Positions 15,782 to 26,032 of a stretch of 64,000 nucleotides of DNA are shown here, piece by piece. The notes under the pieces were generated by a model. It did no database searches and was not told the origin of the DNA. It worked only from the letters and a program-made list of their open reading frames with translations. The position numbers and the translations under genes are program-made. Positions within the stretch are counted from its first letter, which is position 1; each line of letters opens with the position of its first letter. The stretch comes from Pseudomonas paralactis (GTDB lineage Bacteria; Pseudomonadota; Gammaproteobacteria; Pseudomonadales; Pseudomonadaceae): assembly GCF_001439735.1 (NCBI RefSeq), contig NZ_JYLN01000001.1, positions 248,001-312,000 on the forward strand, written 5' to 3'.

Positions 15782-17743
15782 CTAGAAGTCCAAAGCCGCC
15801 TGGCGAGCAATCTTGTTGTGCCCTTGGTCGTTCGGATGCAGCGTATCGGCAAGATCTGTCGAGGGCTCGATAACCGCGTTTGTATTTGAGATAGCTATAT
15901 CCAGTCCATCCCTCTTCAAAATTGCCACGTTGGTCGCTATGAGAGCGTTATAGGCGGCAACTCGAGCGTCCGTAGACGAATCACTGCTCCGGATGATCGT
16001 CATCGCATTTACGCGTGGTAACACGCCAGACGTCGGCGGGACGCTGATACCTAGAAATGTCGCAGAGCCTCCAGAACCGACGGTGATAATCTTCAATTCT
16101 AGGCTGTGCGGCCCATCAGACAATCCACCGATACGCAACGCAGAAGGTCCGACAGCGCCGGCGGCGGCTGGCGATGGGCTTAGAAGCGTCCCGGTGCCAG
16201 GGCCGGCAAAGTTAACCGTAGAGCGCAAAACTCCATCAACCCTGACTTCTCCAGTCGCAACATTACCATCCGTTCGCAGGATATTGAGATACACCACTGG
16301 CCCGCTAAAAGGGACGGTTACAGTTGCTCCAACGGTTGTTGTGAATCTTGTGAAGATCTTCCCATAGGAAGAGGTTCCCCAGGATCCGGTGTAGGTGCAT
16401 GCCGCATTGTTTGGGAACACCTTCAATGTATCAGGCACGGCCAGCCACGATAGGCAGGCTAAGTGACCTGTCGCAAAGCAGTCTTTGCGATACGCATCAT
16501 CTAGGTAGACACGGTTGTCGTTGGTGCCAATCATCAATGAGGTGGTGAAAGTTGAATCTATGGTGAATGCGAACATCACCGCTGCCTGGTCATAGACCAT
16601 AGAGGCGGCAACCGCACTGATAGTAACTATGCGTCCTTGATACGTCGCAAGGTTACGCACGTAGCCGTTTACATAAATGCCACCAACCGGCGTCGAGCCA
16701 ATGCCGAAAGTAATAGAGTCACCAAATGCAAAATTCGCTCCGTACTGCTTTCCACTGTCAAGGTCGCCTGTGATATGCCAACGATTTGCCGTGATGCGAC
16801 GGATATTAGCCCGGCCACGAGCTGTGACCTTCGCCACTTTCCCAACTGGCGTGATGATCGATACACCGGCTATTGGCGCAATACGCAACACAGCATCACT
16901 ATCATTGAAGAAGCCAACCTCAGTATTAGCCTTCCAGGACACGCTTGCTTCCAACGGAATGCTTCGGATCTTCCCGGCAGCAGCCGCACAGAAATTCAAC
17001 GAGTTGTAATCGGTGGAATCAAGCACCCGATCAAGGGGCAAGTCTGCACGACCCACTTCAAATGTTGATTCCAGTTCAGACTTGAGCGCTAGGGTCAGCA
17101 GGAAGTCTTCCAGGGTGCCAGAGCCTCGCCCCACTAGAGTTGTGCCGTCAGCGACCGCAATATCCTGCACTACGCGCGACGTGCCATTGGGCGCGCGGTA
17201 GAAAATGTTTAGCGCATTGTTAATTGGTCCAGTGATAGCTCCCACCACCCCAGCGACAAACCGGCTGACCCAAATTGAAGTCGCCGCGTCCTGAGGATCA
17301 ATAGGATCGAGGACGTTTTTGATTCGGCGATTCTCAGCAAAAAAGTAATCTCTTCCGTACGGCCGCTTCAATGCCCGAGAAAACAGAGAAAAGCCCTGCT
17401 GAATAAGCATCGTCAGCCGGTCAAACACATCCTCATGCGTTTCAGCCAGGAACTTGCCTTGGTTGCGCAGGCTTGTCTGCTGGAAGGCTTCCATCTCCCT
17501 GGCGACCACCAGTTGGCCAGGTCCTGCCAGGGCGGTGGTGGTGACGATGCTACCGCCCAGATCATTACCCGCACCATTTACGGTGTAATGCGTGCCCAGT
17601 GTCAGAACTGTGCTAGTCCCGGCCGGATCTATATAGGTAACAATCAGGTCCTCGTTGGCCAGGAACTTGAAATAGAACGGGTAGTTGGTGGTTACCCCGT
17701 TGGTATCGAACTCTGCAATGCTGCCGATTGTGCTGACGGTCAC
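15782..17743 (-). CDS. Tail fibre with T7-like base and SGNH hydrolase tip
   Basis: The start is the GTG at 17743, with GGAG upstream; reading further back runs through a terminator. The 653-residue protein has an N-terminal T7 gp17-type attachment domain (about 1-110, ending SLRNQGKFLAETHEDVFDRL), a middle stalk (110-330) and a C-terminal SGNH/GDSL esterase-like region. Landmarks are FGDSITFG (nucleophile Ser) near 340-350 and DTLHPNDQGHNKIA (Asp-x-x-His) at the end. The tip probably deacetylates a surface polysaccharide on the host. It is the last gene of the late operon and has its own terminator-separated start. Confidence 0.88.
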   Translation of the reverse strand: MTVSTIGSIAEFDTNGVTTNYPFYFKFLANEDLIVTYIDPAGTSTVLTLGTHYTVNGAGNDLGGSIVTTTALAGPGQLVVAREMEAFQQTSLRNQGKFLAETHEDVFDRLTMLIQQGFSLFSRALKRPYGRDYFFAENRRIKNVLDPIDPQDAATSIWVSRFVAGVVGAITGPINNALNIFYRAPNGTSRVVQDIAVADGTTLVGRGSGTLEDFLLTLALKSELESTFEVGRADLPLDRVLDSTDYNSLNFCAAAAGKIRSIPLEASVSWKANTEVGFFNDSDAVLRIAPIAGVSIITPVGKVAKVTARGRANIRRITANRWHITGDLDSGKQYGANFAFGDSITFGIGSTPVGGIYVNGYVRNLATYQGRIVTISAVAASMVYDQAAVMFAFTIDSTFTTSLMIGTNDNRVYLDDAYRKDCFATGHLACLSWLAVPDTLKVFPNNAACTYTGSWGTSSYGKIFTRFTTTVGATVTVPFSGPVVYLNILRTDGNVATGEVRVDGVLRSTVNFAGPGTGTLLSPSPAAAGAVGPSALRIGGLSDGPHSLELKIITVGSGGSATFLGISVPPTSGVLPRVNAMTIIRSSDSSTDARVAAYNALIATNVAILKRDGLDIAISNTNAVIEPSTDLADTLHPNDQGHNKIARQAALDF

Positions 17744-17767
17744 GGTTGTGACTCCTTTCCTGGGGGC

Positions 17768-17796
17768 AAAAAAAATCCCGCTCAATGGCGGGATTC
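17768..17796 (-). terminator. Terminator between giant ejection gene and tail fibre
   Basis: On the minus strand ATCCCGC, a short loop and GCGGGAT are followed by eight T. It lies 18 bases after the stop of the 2039-codon gene and just before the tail fibre ribosome binding site, so it should reduce fibre expression relative to the core operon. Confidence 0.88.
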
Positions 17797-17813
17797 GATG
17801 GGGTGTTGCGTTG

Positions 17814-20800
17814 TTATTTCTTCGGGGCGCCGTGCAACAGGGCTTTGATGAAATCGGCCGCGTCTTCTGGCGTTTCCTCGCCCACGGCGACGTTGTAGAG
17901 ATATGAGCCCTGGCGGGTTAAGGGTTTGGTAGGTACGCCCAGCAGGTAACCGCCGGCGGTCACAATCGACTTAGCGGCGGCCCCCGCTTCCTTGTCACCA
18001 GTTGCCAGGCCGGTAACAGCCCCGGCAGCCTGGCGGCCGGCGTTGATCGCCTGCCAGGCTGGAGACAGGGAGCCAGCGTGACCACTGAGCGCAGCCCCGA
18101 GGGTGTCACGGATCACGGGGAAGCCGGACACACCAAACCCGAGCGTGCTTTTTGCCATCCAGGCTGCGGTGTTCTCGTCTTCGTCGGGGCCCTTGCCTGT
18201 GAGTAGATCGCCCACCACGCCCTGGAAGAACGCCACGGCCAGCATGGCAGCGGCCGCGCTGGCCACCGTGCGCGAACCCTGCTTGGCCTCAAAGGCCAGG
18301 TCTCGGTTCTGGTTGTAGTAGGCGCTGAACGGCGTGTAGAACATCGTCAGCAGGCGCATGGCGGCGCCCTGGTCCTTGCGCTGGATGGCCGCGATATCCA
18401 TTGCCCCAGTACCGCCCTGCGATAGGCGCACAGCCTTGTCGCCATCGAGCGCCGCCGCCGCTGCATCTTTGCCAGCCGCCAGTCCTTCGCGGTAGCTGGC
18501 CATCCAGATCGCGCCGGAAATTCCACGGTCTAGGTAACCCAGCAGGTTGAACGAGAACCGCACCAGGTCGTCACGCTTGCGGAAAAAGGCGTTCTTGCCG
18601 ATCAGGTCGGCCATGCTGGAAGCCAGTCGGCCGTCCTCGGTATCCCAGCGCAGGCGCATTGCCGGGGATGCGTCGGTGATCATCCGGTACGTTTCAACAG
18701 GGGAACGGATGCCATCGAGCAGGCTTTTTGCAAGCAGCTGGGGCTTCACGTACAGCAGCCCCGGAATCAAACCACCTACTTGAGCCAGTAGTGTCGTACT
18801 TGAAAGGCCCAGGCCCACAATGGATGTATTCGTTCTGGCCGCGTCGAGGAACCGGTTGAAGTTGCCGGTTTCTGGTGGATTGCGGTCATTGGCTATCGCC
18901 TTCAACCACGGCAGGAACGAATCCGCGCCACGCGGCCCCAGCTTGTCGATCAGCACCGCCCTTATCTGCGGGTCTTTGGTCAACCGGTGGGCGTCCTGCA
19001 ATGCCTCGCGGTGCGTCAGGTCGTGAACGTGCTGGGCCAGGCGTTGTGGAATGGCGCTCAAGTCCAACAACAGCGGGCCGCTGGCGTTGTCATTACGCTG
19101 ATTGGTGAACCCGTTGGACGGCAGCGCCCCCTCGAAACCCTCGTTGAACAACTCGCCACCCACTGCCGCCGGCGGCGCACCTGCCCGCTTGCGGTCGTAC
19201 ATGATCGGGAAGTAGCCGCCACGGTATTCGCCAAACGCGGTACTGACTGGCTTTGGTTCGATACGCGGTGGCGCTACACCAGAAAGGCGTTTGTACATCG
19301 CCGCGATATCCGGCCAGAGATTGTCGAACGAATCCCACACCGACTGCACCAGGTCCCAGTCCTGTTTGTCCAGGCGCCCGAGCATGTCGGCCAGGTCCAC
19401 GTCATTCAGCTTGTTGCCCTTGAGTAGCTTGGTACGGTTCGACTCGTTGCCGGTGTTGAGCGCGTGCATCAGGATTTCACGGCGGTTGAACGACTTCCCA
19501 GCGCTAGCTATATAGAAGCGGTCGGCCAGGCGCTTGGAATCCATGCCGGCGAAGCGCTCAACAATGGATCGAATGCCGTTCTTGAACAGTGTGCGCTCGT
19601 TGGCCTGGGCTTCTGCCAGCGGATTCCATACCAGTTCATGCCAGGGGCCGCTGGTATTCTTGCCGTCCAGACGGTTGATCACGTTTTCCATACGGGTCAG
19701 CGAAGCATCGAGCCCAGCCAGTTCACCAAAAGCCTTGTCGGCGGTGGTTTCGCTACTTTCGGAGGTGGCGACCTTGCGCGCATCGACAGGAACGTTGACA
19801 TTGAGGGAGGCGATCAACTCACTGCGGGCCTGCTCGTAGTCGCGCTTGTACTTGCTGTTCAGCAGTTTGTTTTTCAGCTTGGCCAGGTGCTCGATGTTCA
19901 CCACGGCATCACGCACGCCGTTCAGCTCTTCAAAGGTCAGGTCTCGGTAGTTGACCCGGGCGCTCTGTTCAATCAGGTGCTGGGGAACGGTCACGACGTT
20001 GCCGGCGGCTTCCTGCTCGCTGACGAACTGGGCCAAGCTACGACGGCGCTCTACCTGCGGACCGCTGACCTTGCGGAACTCATACTGATCAAGCAGGCCC
20101 TCGATCTGCTCCAGATAGCTGGCGCCGGCCTTACCGATGCGTTCACGCGTCGAAGGTTTTTCGAAGCGGCGCATGAAGGTGTAAATCTTTTCCTCTTCCT
20201 TGCGGGCGGCGGTTGCTTCCCGGTACAGGTAGTGGTTCAACAGCTCGCGCTGCTTGGCCTCGGCGGCTTCCTGCCAGCGGTTTTTGGTGGCGAAGTTGAA
20301 GGCGTCACGGTTGGCCTTGCGTTCAGCGTTCAAGTACAGATGTGGCTGAATATCGCGCACCACCTTGTCAGCGATCACCTGCTTGGACACAGCACGGATA
20401 TCTTTCAAAGATGGGATTGCGCTGTAGGCGTCTTCGCGCAAGGCGCGGGAATTGCCATCCTGTGCCCGCTGGACTTTCTCCACCTGGCGGCGCAGGCGGT
20501 CAATGGCGCGCAGCTCTTCCCGGACCACCTGGGCCCGGTCATCGTTGTGCACCGCATCAACGGCGCGGTCAGCCAGCGAGCCATCGTTAAGCATGTCGCC
20601 ATACTCGGCGCGCATCCTGGCTTCGGTTTCGGCCTGGATCAGTTCTTTGCGGCCACGAGCGCCCACCAGGGCCTGAACCATTTCATCGCCCGAGCCGTAA
20701 CCGAACTGCTCGGCGACGATATCGGGATGAATCCCATCTTCGCTGGTCATGCCGCGCAGGCGGGACACAACCGGCTTACCGTAACGCTCCATCAGCGGGC

Positions 20801-23800
20801 CACGGGACAGCTTGACCGGCTCGCCCACGGTGCCATCGGTTTGCAACCCTTTGCGCAACAGATCCTGAACGCGGTACACCGGCTGTGCATCGACTTCTTT
20901 GGTCACCGCTTCCTGCATAACGCCGCGGGCTTCCTTCCACCACTTCTGCTGCTCGCGGGTCAGCTCATGCAGGGCTTCGGCAGTAAGTCGTTCCTCGGCG
21001 GCCTGGCCAGCCTTGTCGGCGGTGGAGCGGTAGGCGTCGAACTCGGCGGGCGACATGCCGGCCGTTTGCGCGTCAGTGAACAGGCTGCGGTACGGGGCCT
21101 GGGCTACGGCGATTTCGTCATCGGTGGCCAGCAGTCGGTCGAACACCCGGCGCACGTCGTCATTGAGCTGAACGTTAAGGCGGCTCGCATCCCGGTAGAT
21201 TTGGGTTAACCAGGCCTTAAATCGGGAAAAGGCCGACTGCAATGCAGCGCTGGGCGCCTTGCCTTCGCGCAGATATGCCTCAAAGCCACGGGCAAACTGT
21301 TCGTGCTGATCGACCTTAACGCCGGATCGATCCTTCACACCAAACCAATCAAGGACCGTCTGATAATCCTGCTTTACCTGGTCCGGCACATCGGCGCGTG
21401 CTGCCAGATCGCCCATCACTTCCAGGTAAAAGTGCCCAGTTTCATGCAGGAATGTGGACAGGTTGGCCTTGTCGGTCAGCTTGATATTGAACTTTCGGTC
21501 GGCGCCGAACTGGATAAACCCACGGGCACCGTCTTCGGCCTGATCAAACCGAACGGCATCATCACCCAGCAATGCCTTGCGCACAGCCGCGTTATCCAGT
21601 GCATTCAGGTCGAGGCCAGATTGATCTATAGCGCGCTGCAGGTCATCCAGGGTTGCCCGGGTGTTTAACTGTTCCTGATTGACGTTACCGGGCGCTGACT
21701 GGCGCTGGCCGCGCAATTCCTTGTCGAGCGATGCCAGCAACATATCGGGAGTGGCGGTGGGGACATTGCCAAAGTAGCCGGCCTCGGCGGCCTGGGTCGC
21801 CATATCGTCGAGGCTGCGCCCGCCCTTCCTGGCAATGCGGTTAAACCCACGGCGCCCCACATCAGCATCACGGGCGGCCAGCTCGCCACCTTCGTCATCG
21901 ATGCCGCCGCGCTCACGGATGAAGTCGATCAGCGACGGGCCGTTGACTGTGGCGTCGTCCGGGATATCCCCAGTTCGCAGCCGGTCCAGCATCAAATCCA
22001 ACTGATCAGCGCTTGCCGGACTGCGTAGAACCTCAGGAATGTCCCGGCCCACACGCAACTGGTAATGATTGAATAGGTCGTAGGGATCAATGCCGGAACG
22101 CTCGCCCAGGGACCGGAACGCCGATTGATACAAAGATGCCTCACGGTCGGCGGTCTGCGCTTCCCGACCAATGCCCAGCAACTGCCCGCGCACGTCCTCA
22201 AATACGCGTCGGTCTGAAGCTGCAGCAGTGTCCTGTTCAACGCGGTCGCGCAGGCGGTCCAGCTCTTCCGGAACACGCTGCTGGAATTCGGCCAGCTCGC
22301 GCAGAGTCATTGCGTCCGGGGTGGCGCGCATTTCTTGCTCCAGCCCCCGGTGGTGACCATCCTTCGCGATAACGGAGGCCCACTTTTCCAGCGGGATAGA
22401 GATATCGCCGCCCAGGGTCAGGGCCTCACCCAGGGCCCCAGAGTTACCGGTGGCCGCCGTGGCGAACTGCTCAGGGTCAAGGTTGTTTTCCTGAAAGTAA
22501 CGCTGGAACTGTTCAGCCGGGACCAGGATGTTTTCCACGTTCCCGCCGGCCTGCTCCTTCAAGCGCGCAATCAAAGCCTCGGCGCGCTGTGGCGAGCGCT
22601 GGAACATCTTGGAGCTTTTCGCCATATCGCCCAGGCGCTGGACTGCGGCCAGATCTTGTTCGATCTGCCAGTACCGCCGGCCAGAGCTGGCGCCGGCAAT
22701 CGCCACGTCAACCGGTGCGGTGGCCAGGCCCAGGGCGGCATTCAAGAACATCTCTCCCCCGCTCGCCTCTTCGCCCACGGCGGCAGCGCCCGCTGCTGCA
22801 CCACCTGCACCACCTACGGCCTGTGCCGAACCTTCGGCGGCGACGTTTCCCAGCTTTCCGCCAATGCCGCGCCCAGCAAATGGAATGGGTAGCATCCCGC
22901 CCAGGGCGTTTACAGAGGCTTCGGCCAACGTGCGCTTGAGGCTGTATGCGTAGGACTGGTCGATATCGCCGGTTTTCTTGAAGCCTTCGGCCAGGTTTTC
23001 ACCCGCACCACCAGCAACGCCGGCGCCGAAGTTCACGCCACCCACCACAATGGCTTTCTCTGCGGCGCGCTGGGCGAAGGTGCTGGCCAACCGGCTGACA
23101 GCAAAGTTCTTTACCGGTTGCGCCGCAAGCCCACCTAACCCACCGCCGGCCACCAGGCTTGGCAATGCCTCAGTCAGCGCGCTACCAATGAGCCCTGGGT
23201 TGCGCAGTGCGTACATGCCGGTGTCCGCCGCCGCACTACCAAAGCCAGCACCACCAGAGCGCGCCTGATCAAACACCTGGCCAGCGAAGGCAATGCGCTG
23301 GTCCCGAGGCATAGCCATGTAGCCCTCAACAGCGCTGACGACGTTGTTGTCAGTCTGTCCGGTGTAGTTCGGCTCATCCGTACCGTTGCGATCAAGCGCG
23401 CTTTGCGGGGCCAGCATGTTGACGAAGAACCCGCCGACCGAGGAAAGAGACCGGTCAAGCAGGTTAGCGCCGGCCTCGCCGATCAATCCGAGCTGCCCAA
23501 CCCCACGGGAAAGCGCATCCAAGGTGCCGGTGGAGTGCTGCTGACCCGACTCTTTGACGAAGCTGTCGAAAGCCCCCTCAACGTTCGACAGACCGTCGAT
23601 ATCGTCATGGGCCACGCCTGCGTTATTCGGGTCAGTCAAAAACTGGTTGGTGACCGGCGCACGGCTCAATAGCGCGTCGTAGTCCACGGCGTCGAGCTTT
23701 GCCTTGCACTCAATCTCCGGGCGGTTGCGCGAGACCATTTCCGGCGCCAGCCCGGTCAGTTCTGCCAGGCGCTGGATGTTCGCCTGCTCGTCGGGGTTGG

Positions 23801-23933
23801 TGTCAGCGACATAGCTCAAGGTGTTGCGCGGGTTCGGCAGGTCGCGCTGGCGCTGAATCACTGCGTCGTATTTGTTGGGCTCGGCGGCGGCCTGCTCACC
23901 GGTGCTGGTGAGAATTTCGTCGTAGCGATTCAT
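17814..23933 (-). CDS. Giant internal virion/ejection protein with zincin motif
   Basis: At 2039 residues it is the largest gene here. By position it corresponds to T7 gp16: last of the ejection proteins, directly before the fibre. The N-terminal part (about 1-400) contains long Gly/Ala-rich hydrophobic stretches. The middle holds a metallopeptidase-like helix, FLHETGHFYLEV, with His830-Glu831-x-x-His834. Residues 1050-1400 are charged and helical. The C-terminal 450 residues include a PFSAYYNQNRDLAF segment and a hydrophobic stretch, as in large polyvalent-protein/LPD38-type phage proteins. It is probably packaged and injected with the DNA. The peptidase activity is predicted only from the motif. 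It overlaps the upstream gene by four bases. Confidence 0.82.
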   Translation of the reverse strand: MNRYDEILTSTGEQAAAEPNKYDAVIQRQRDLPNPRNTLSYVADTNPDEQANIQRLAELTGLAPEMVSRNRPEIECKAKLDAVDYDALLSRAPVTNQFLTDPNNAGVAHDDIDGLSNVEGAFDSFVKESGQQHSTGTLDALSRGVGQLGLIGEAGANLLDRSLSSVGGFFVNMLAPQSALDRNGTDEPNYTGQTDNNVVSAVEGYMAMPRDQRIAFAGQVFDQARSGGAGFGSAAADTGMYALRNPGLIGSALTEALPSLVAGGGLGGLAAQPVKNFAVSRLASTFAQRAAEKAIVVGGVNFGAGVAGGAGENLAEGFKKTGDIDQSYAYSLKRTLAEASVNALGGMLPIPFAGRGIGGKLGNVAAEGSAQAVGGAGGAAAGAAAVGEEASGGEMFLNAALGLATAPVDVAIAGASSGRRYWQIEQDLAAVQRLGDMAKSSKMFQRSPQRAEALIARLKEQAGGNVENILVPAEQFQRYFQENNLDPEQFATAATGNSGALGEALTLGGDISIPLEKWASVIAKDGHHRGLEQEMRATPDAMTLRELAEFQQRVPEELDRLRDRVEQDTAAASDRRVFEDVRGQLLGIGREAQTADREASLYQSAFRSLGERSGIDPYDLFNHYQLRVGRDIPEVLRSPASADQLDLMLDRLRTGDIPDDATVNGPSLIDFIRERGGIDDEGGELAARDADVGRRGFNRIARKGGRSLDDMATQAAEAGYFGNVPTATPDMLLASLDKELRGQRQSAPGNVNQEQLNTRATLDDLQRAIDQSGLDLNALDNAAVRKALLGDDAVRFDQAEDGARGFIQFGADRKFNIKLTDKANLSTFLHETGHFYLEVMGDLAARADVPDQVKQDYQTVLDWFGVKDRSGVKVDQHEQFARGFEAYLREGKAPSAALQSAFSRFKAWLTQIYRDASRLNVQLNDDVRRVFDRLLATDDEIAVAQAPYRSLFTDAQTAGMSPAEFDAYRSTADKAGQAAEERLTAEALHELTREQQKWWKEARGVMQEAVTKEVDAQPVYRVQDLLRKGLQTDGTVGEPVKLSRGPLMERYGKPVVSRLRGMTSEDGIHPDIVAEQFGYGSGDEMVQALVGARGRKELIQAETEARMRAEYGDMLNDGSLADRAVDAVHNDDRAQVVREELRAIDRLRRQVEKVQRAQDGNSRALREDAYSAIPSLKDIRAVSKQVIADKVVRDIQPHLYLNAERKANRDAFNFATKNRWQEAAEAKQRELLNHYLYREATAARKEEEKIYTFMRRFEKPSTRERIGKAGASYLEQIEGLLDQYEFRKVSGPQVERRRSLAQFVSEQEAAGNVVTVPQHLIEQSARVNYRDLTFEELNGVRDAVVNIEHLAKLKNKLLNSKYKRDYEQARSELIASLNVNVPVDARKVATSESSETTADKAFGELAGLDASLTRMENVINRLDGKNTSGPWHELVWNPLAEAQANERTLFKNGIRSIVERFAGMDSKRLADRFYIASAGKSFNRREILMHALNTGNESNRTKLLKGNKLNDVDLADMLGRLDKQDWDLVQSVWDSFDNLWPDIAAMYKRLSGVAPPRIEPKPVSTAFGEYRGGYFPIMYDRKRAGAPPAAVGGELFNEGFEGALPSNGFTNQRNDNASGPLLLDLSAIPQRLAQHVHDLTHREALQDAHRLTKDPQIRAVLIDKLGPRGADSFLPWLKAIANDRNPPETGNFNRFLDAARTNTSIVGLGLSSTTLLAQVGGLIPGLLYVKPQLLAKSLLDGIRSPVETYRMITDASPAMRLRWDTEDGRLASSMADLIGKNAFFRKRDDLVRFSFNLLGYLDRGISGAIWMASYREGLAAGKDAAAAALDGDKAVRLSQGGTGAMDIAAIQRKDQGAAMRLLTMFYTPFSAYYNQNRDLAFEAKQGSRTVASAAAAMLAVAFFQGVVGDLLTGKGPDEDENTAAWMAKSTLGFGVSGFPVIRDTLGAALSGHAGSLSPAWQAINAGRQAAGAVTGLATGDKEAGAAAKSIVTAGGYLLGVPTKPLTRQGSYLYNVAVGEETPEDAADFIKALLHGAPKK

Positions 23934-26032
23934 TGATTGGCCTCATTGAACAGTTTCAAGATGTCGGCGTCATTGGGCACGCGGCCATGGCGCTTGAGCG
24001 CTTCGACGATCTGCTGGTGTTCGTCTGCTGGAATTTGCTTGATGTCCCGGACAATCACCTGATCGCCGGGCTCACGTTCGAAGGCTCGCTTCTTGGACGA
24101 GAACATCCCCATGAAGCCGGAGCCAGGCACATCACCCTGGATGAATGCCCGGTCTACGACCTTCTGCACCTGGTCGGGGGTGGCCTTCTTGCCCTGGTCC
24201 TGTTCCAGGGCGCGGATCTGCGTGTCGACGTACCGGCGGGCAGCGGCCACAGACTTGGCGTCTGACTTCCCGGCCTTTGCATTGGGGTCAATACCGGCAT
24301 TGCGCAGGGCTTCCTTGAAAATATCGTCATTGCTGCCAATGGACGATGTGACCTCGGCACCTTTCTCGCGCCGATCCTGCTGGAGTTTCGTCAATTCCTG
24401 GAAGTCGGAATCAGAAAGCTTGGCGCGCATCCCCAATAGATTCAGCTCGTTGCCGCTGACAATCTCATCGCGGGCCCGGTAATAGACCTCTTGGTCTGTT
24501 GGGCGGCCTGGCTTGTAATCCATGATCTGCTTGCGGCCTTCGGCGGGCAGCGCGGCCCAGGTGGCGGCGGGGATCGTGTCCCAGCTATTGCCCTGCAAAA
24601 CCACATCCCATGCAGATTCCAGGTTTTGCGCGTCCTGTTGCTTACGCTGTTCGGCTTGCCAGTCGATGCGCTGCTTTGCGGCTTTCAGAGCGATTGATTT
24701 CTGGTCGGCGGTCAGATCGTCACGCGCATCAATGGCCTGTGCTACCTGGCCAAAGCTTGGTTCGTGAGTCTGCAATGCCTTGCCCAGCACCTTTTCAGTG
24801 TATTCGCGGGTTTCTTTGAACGGGATCCTGTCCAGGAACTCGGCCTGGCTTATTTCACCGGTGCGCGGGTCACCCAGCTTGAGCTTGCTTGCGTTCTTGC
24901 CGGTGGTGTTGGTGCCGTTGATCCAATCGTTAACCATGCCTGGGCCAGCGTTGTAGGCAGCCACGGCCAGCGCTGGTGACTTGAAATCGTTGGTCAGCTT
25001 CTGGAAATAGGCCTGGCCGAGCTGACGGTTGTAGTCCGGATCATTGCGAAAGCGGTTTTCATCCCATTCAACACCGGCAAGCTTTGCCGCTTCTGGCCCA
25101 GTGCTGGGCATGATCTGAGCGGTACCAATGGCGCCACGGCTGGACGTCATCGGCTGGCCGTTGCGGTCGAACTGCTTACCGCCGCTTTCAGCCTGCAGGA
25201 TTGAGGCGAACACCCTGTTGTCCTGGCTGCTGACATCCTGCACGGCCTGGCTGCCCACGTTGACGCCAACCTGTCGATCAATAAGCGGCTTGAGCATCGA
25301 GGCTGCCTTGAGTTGAGCGTCGGCGGTCATGCTGACAGCGTTATCCATGAAGTACTGCTTTGCCTTCATCGGGTCACGCGCAGCCAGTTGTTCAATCACT
25401 GCTGCATTAAGTCGGGTATTCGCCTCCAGGCGTTTCTGTTCGGCAAGCTCGGGTGGAAGGCCCTTGCGCTGCGCCTCAGACCCTTCAACTACATTCATCT
25501 TGGCTTGGTAGTAGGCGAGCTGTTGCGGGTCGTTGGCGTACAGGGCGGCGCCCTGGATAGCACTCCGGCGCTGCCCTTCGGCCGTGTCGTCGTAATGCTG
25601 TTCCCGTTGGGCGAACTCGTATTTGTTCAGTTCGTTGGACAGTGAGTTACGGCGGCTGGCGACAATCTGCGCATAGCGCGCTTTCTGCTGCTCGCTGGTC
25701 AGGGTTTCGGCGATCTTGGCCTGGGCCTCTTCGAACTGGCCCAGCGTTTGGTTGGTGATATCAAGCGCAGCCCCGCCCTTGCGCGTGTATACGCCGCCTT
25801 CCGGGTTGAACATGGTGTTCTGCTGCCACTCGGTCAGCTTGCGATCAGCATCCATGATCGAGGCGGTATCGGCCTGCTCCCTGGACTTGTTGGCCAAGAT
25901 TTCCGCGCCACGCTGAAAGCTCTGCAAGCCCTGGGCAATCGAGGTGGTATCAGGCGCCACGCCCTGCAATTGAATGGGCCGGGTTGGCTGCTGCTGGACC
26001 TGCGCCGTGTCGTATGTCGGTACCCGTGGCAT
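23930..26032 (-). CDS. Internal virion protein with lytic transglycosylase domain
   Basis: The start is the ATG at 26032, giving 700 residues. It overlaps the stop of the preceding gene as TAATG, so translation is coupled. The N-terminal 270 residues are polar and helical. A lysozyme-like SLT domain follows, with catalytic Glu282 in QAESGG, the GAIGTAQIMPST motif and AVAAYNAGPG. The C-terminal half is charged and helical. It corresponds to the T7 gp15/gp16 type of ejected core protein that opens peptidoglycan for DNA entry. Confidence 0.88.
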   Translation of the reverse strand: MPRVPTYDTAQVQQQPTRPIQLQGVAPDTTSIAQGLQSFQRGAEILANKSREQADTASIMDADRKLTEWQQNTMFNPEGGVYTRKGGAALDITNQTLGQFEEAQAKIAETLTSEQQKARYAQIVASRRNSLSNELNKYEFAQREQHYDDTAEGQRRSAIQGAALYANDPQQLAYYQAKMNVVEGSEAQRKGLPPELAEQKRLEANTRLNAAVIEQLAARDPMKAKQYFMDNAVSMTADAQLKAASMLKPLIDRQVGVNVGSQAVQDVSSQDNRVFASILQAESGGKQFDRNGQPMTSSRGAIGTAQIMPSTGPEAAKLAGVEWDENRFRNDPDYNRQLGQAYFQKLTNDFKSPALAVAAYNAGPGMVNDWINGTNTTGKNASKLKLGDPRTGEISQAEFLDRIPFKETREYTEKVLGKALQTHEPSFGQVAQAIDARDDLTADQKSIALKAAKQRIDWQAEQRKQQDAQNLESAWDVVLQGNSWDTIPAATWAALPAEGRKQIMDYKPGRPTDQEVYYRARDEIVSGNELNLLGMRAKLSDSDFQELTKLQQDRREKGAEVTSSIGSNDDIFKEALRNAGIDPNAKAGKSDAKSVAAARRYVDTQIRALEQDQGKKATPDQVQKVVDRAFIQGDVPGSGFMGMFSSKKRAFEREPGDQVIVRDIKQIPADEHQQIVEALKRHGRVPNDADILKLFNEANQ

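Noticed and set aside
19464..21209. A 581-codon plus-strand frame opposite the giant ejection gene
   Set aside because: It is antisense to a gene with clear family features, has the low-complexity look of a high-GC shadow frame, and has no ribosome binding site.
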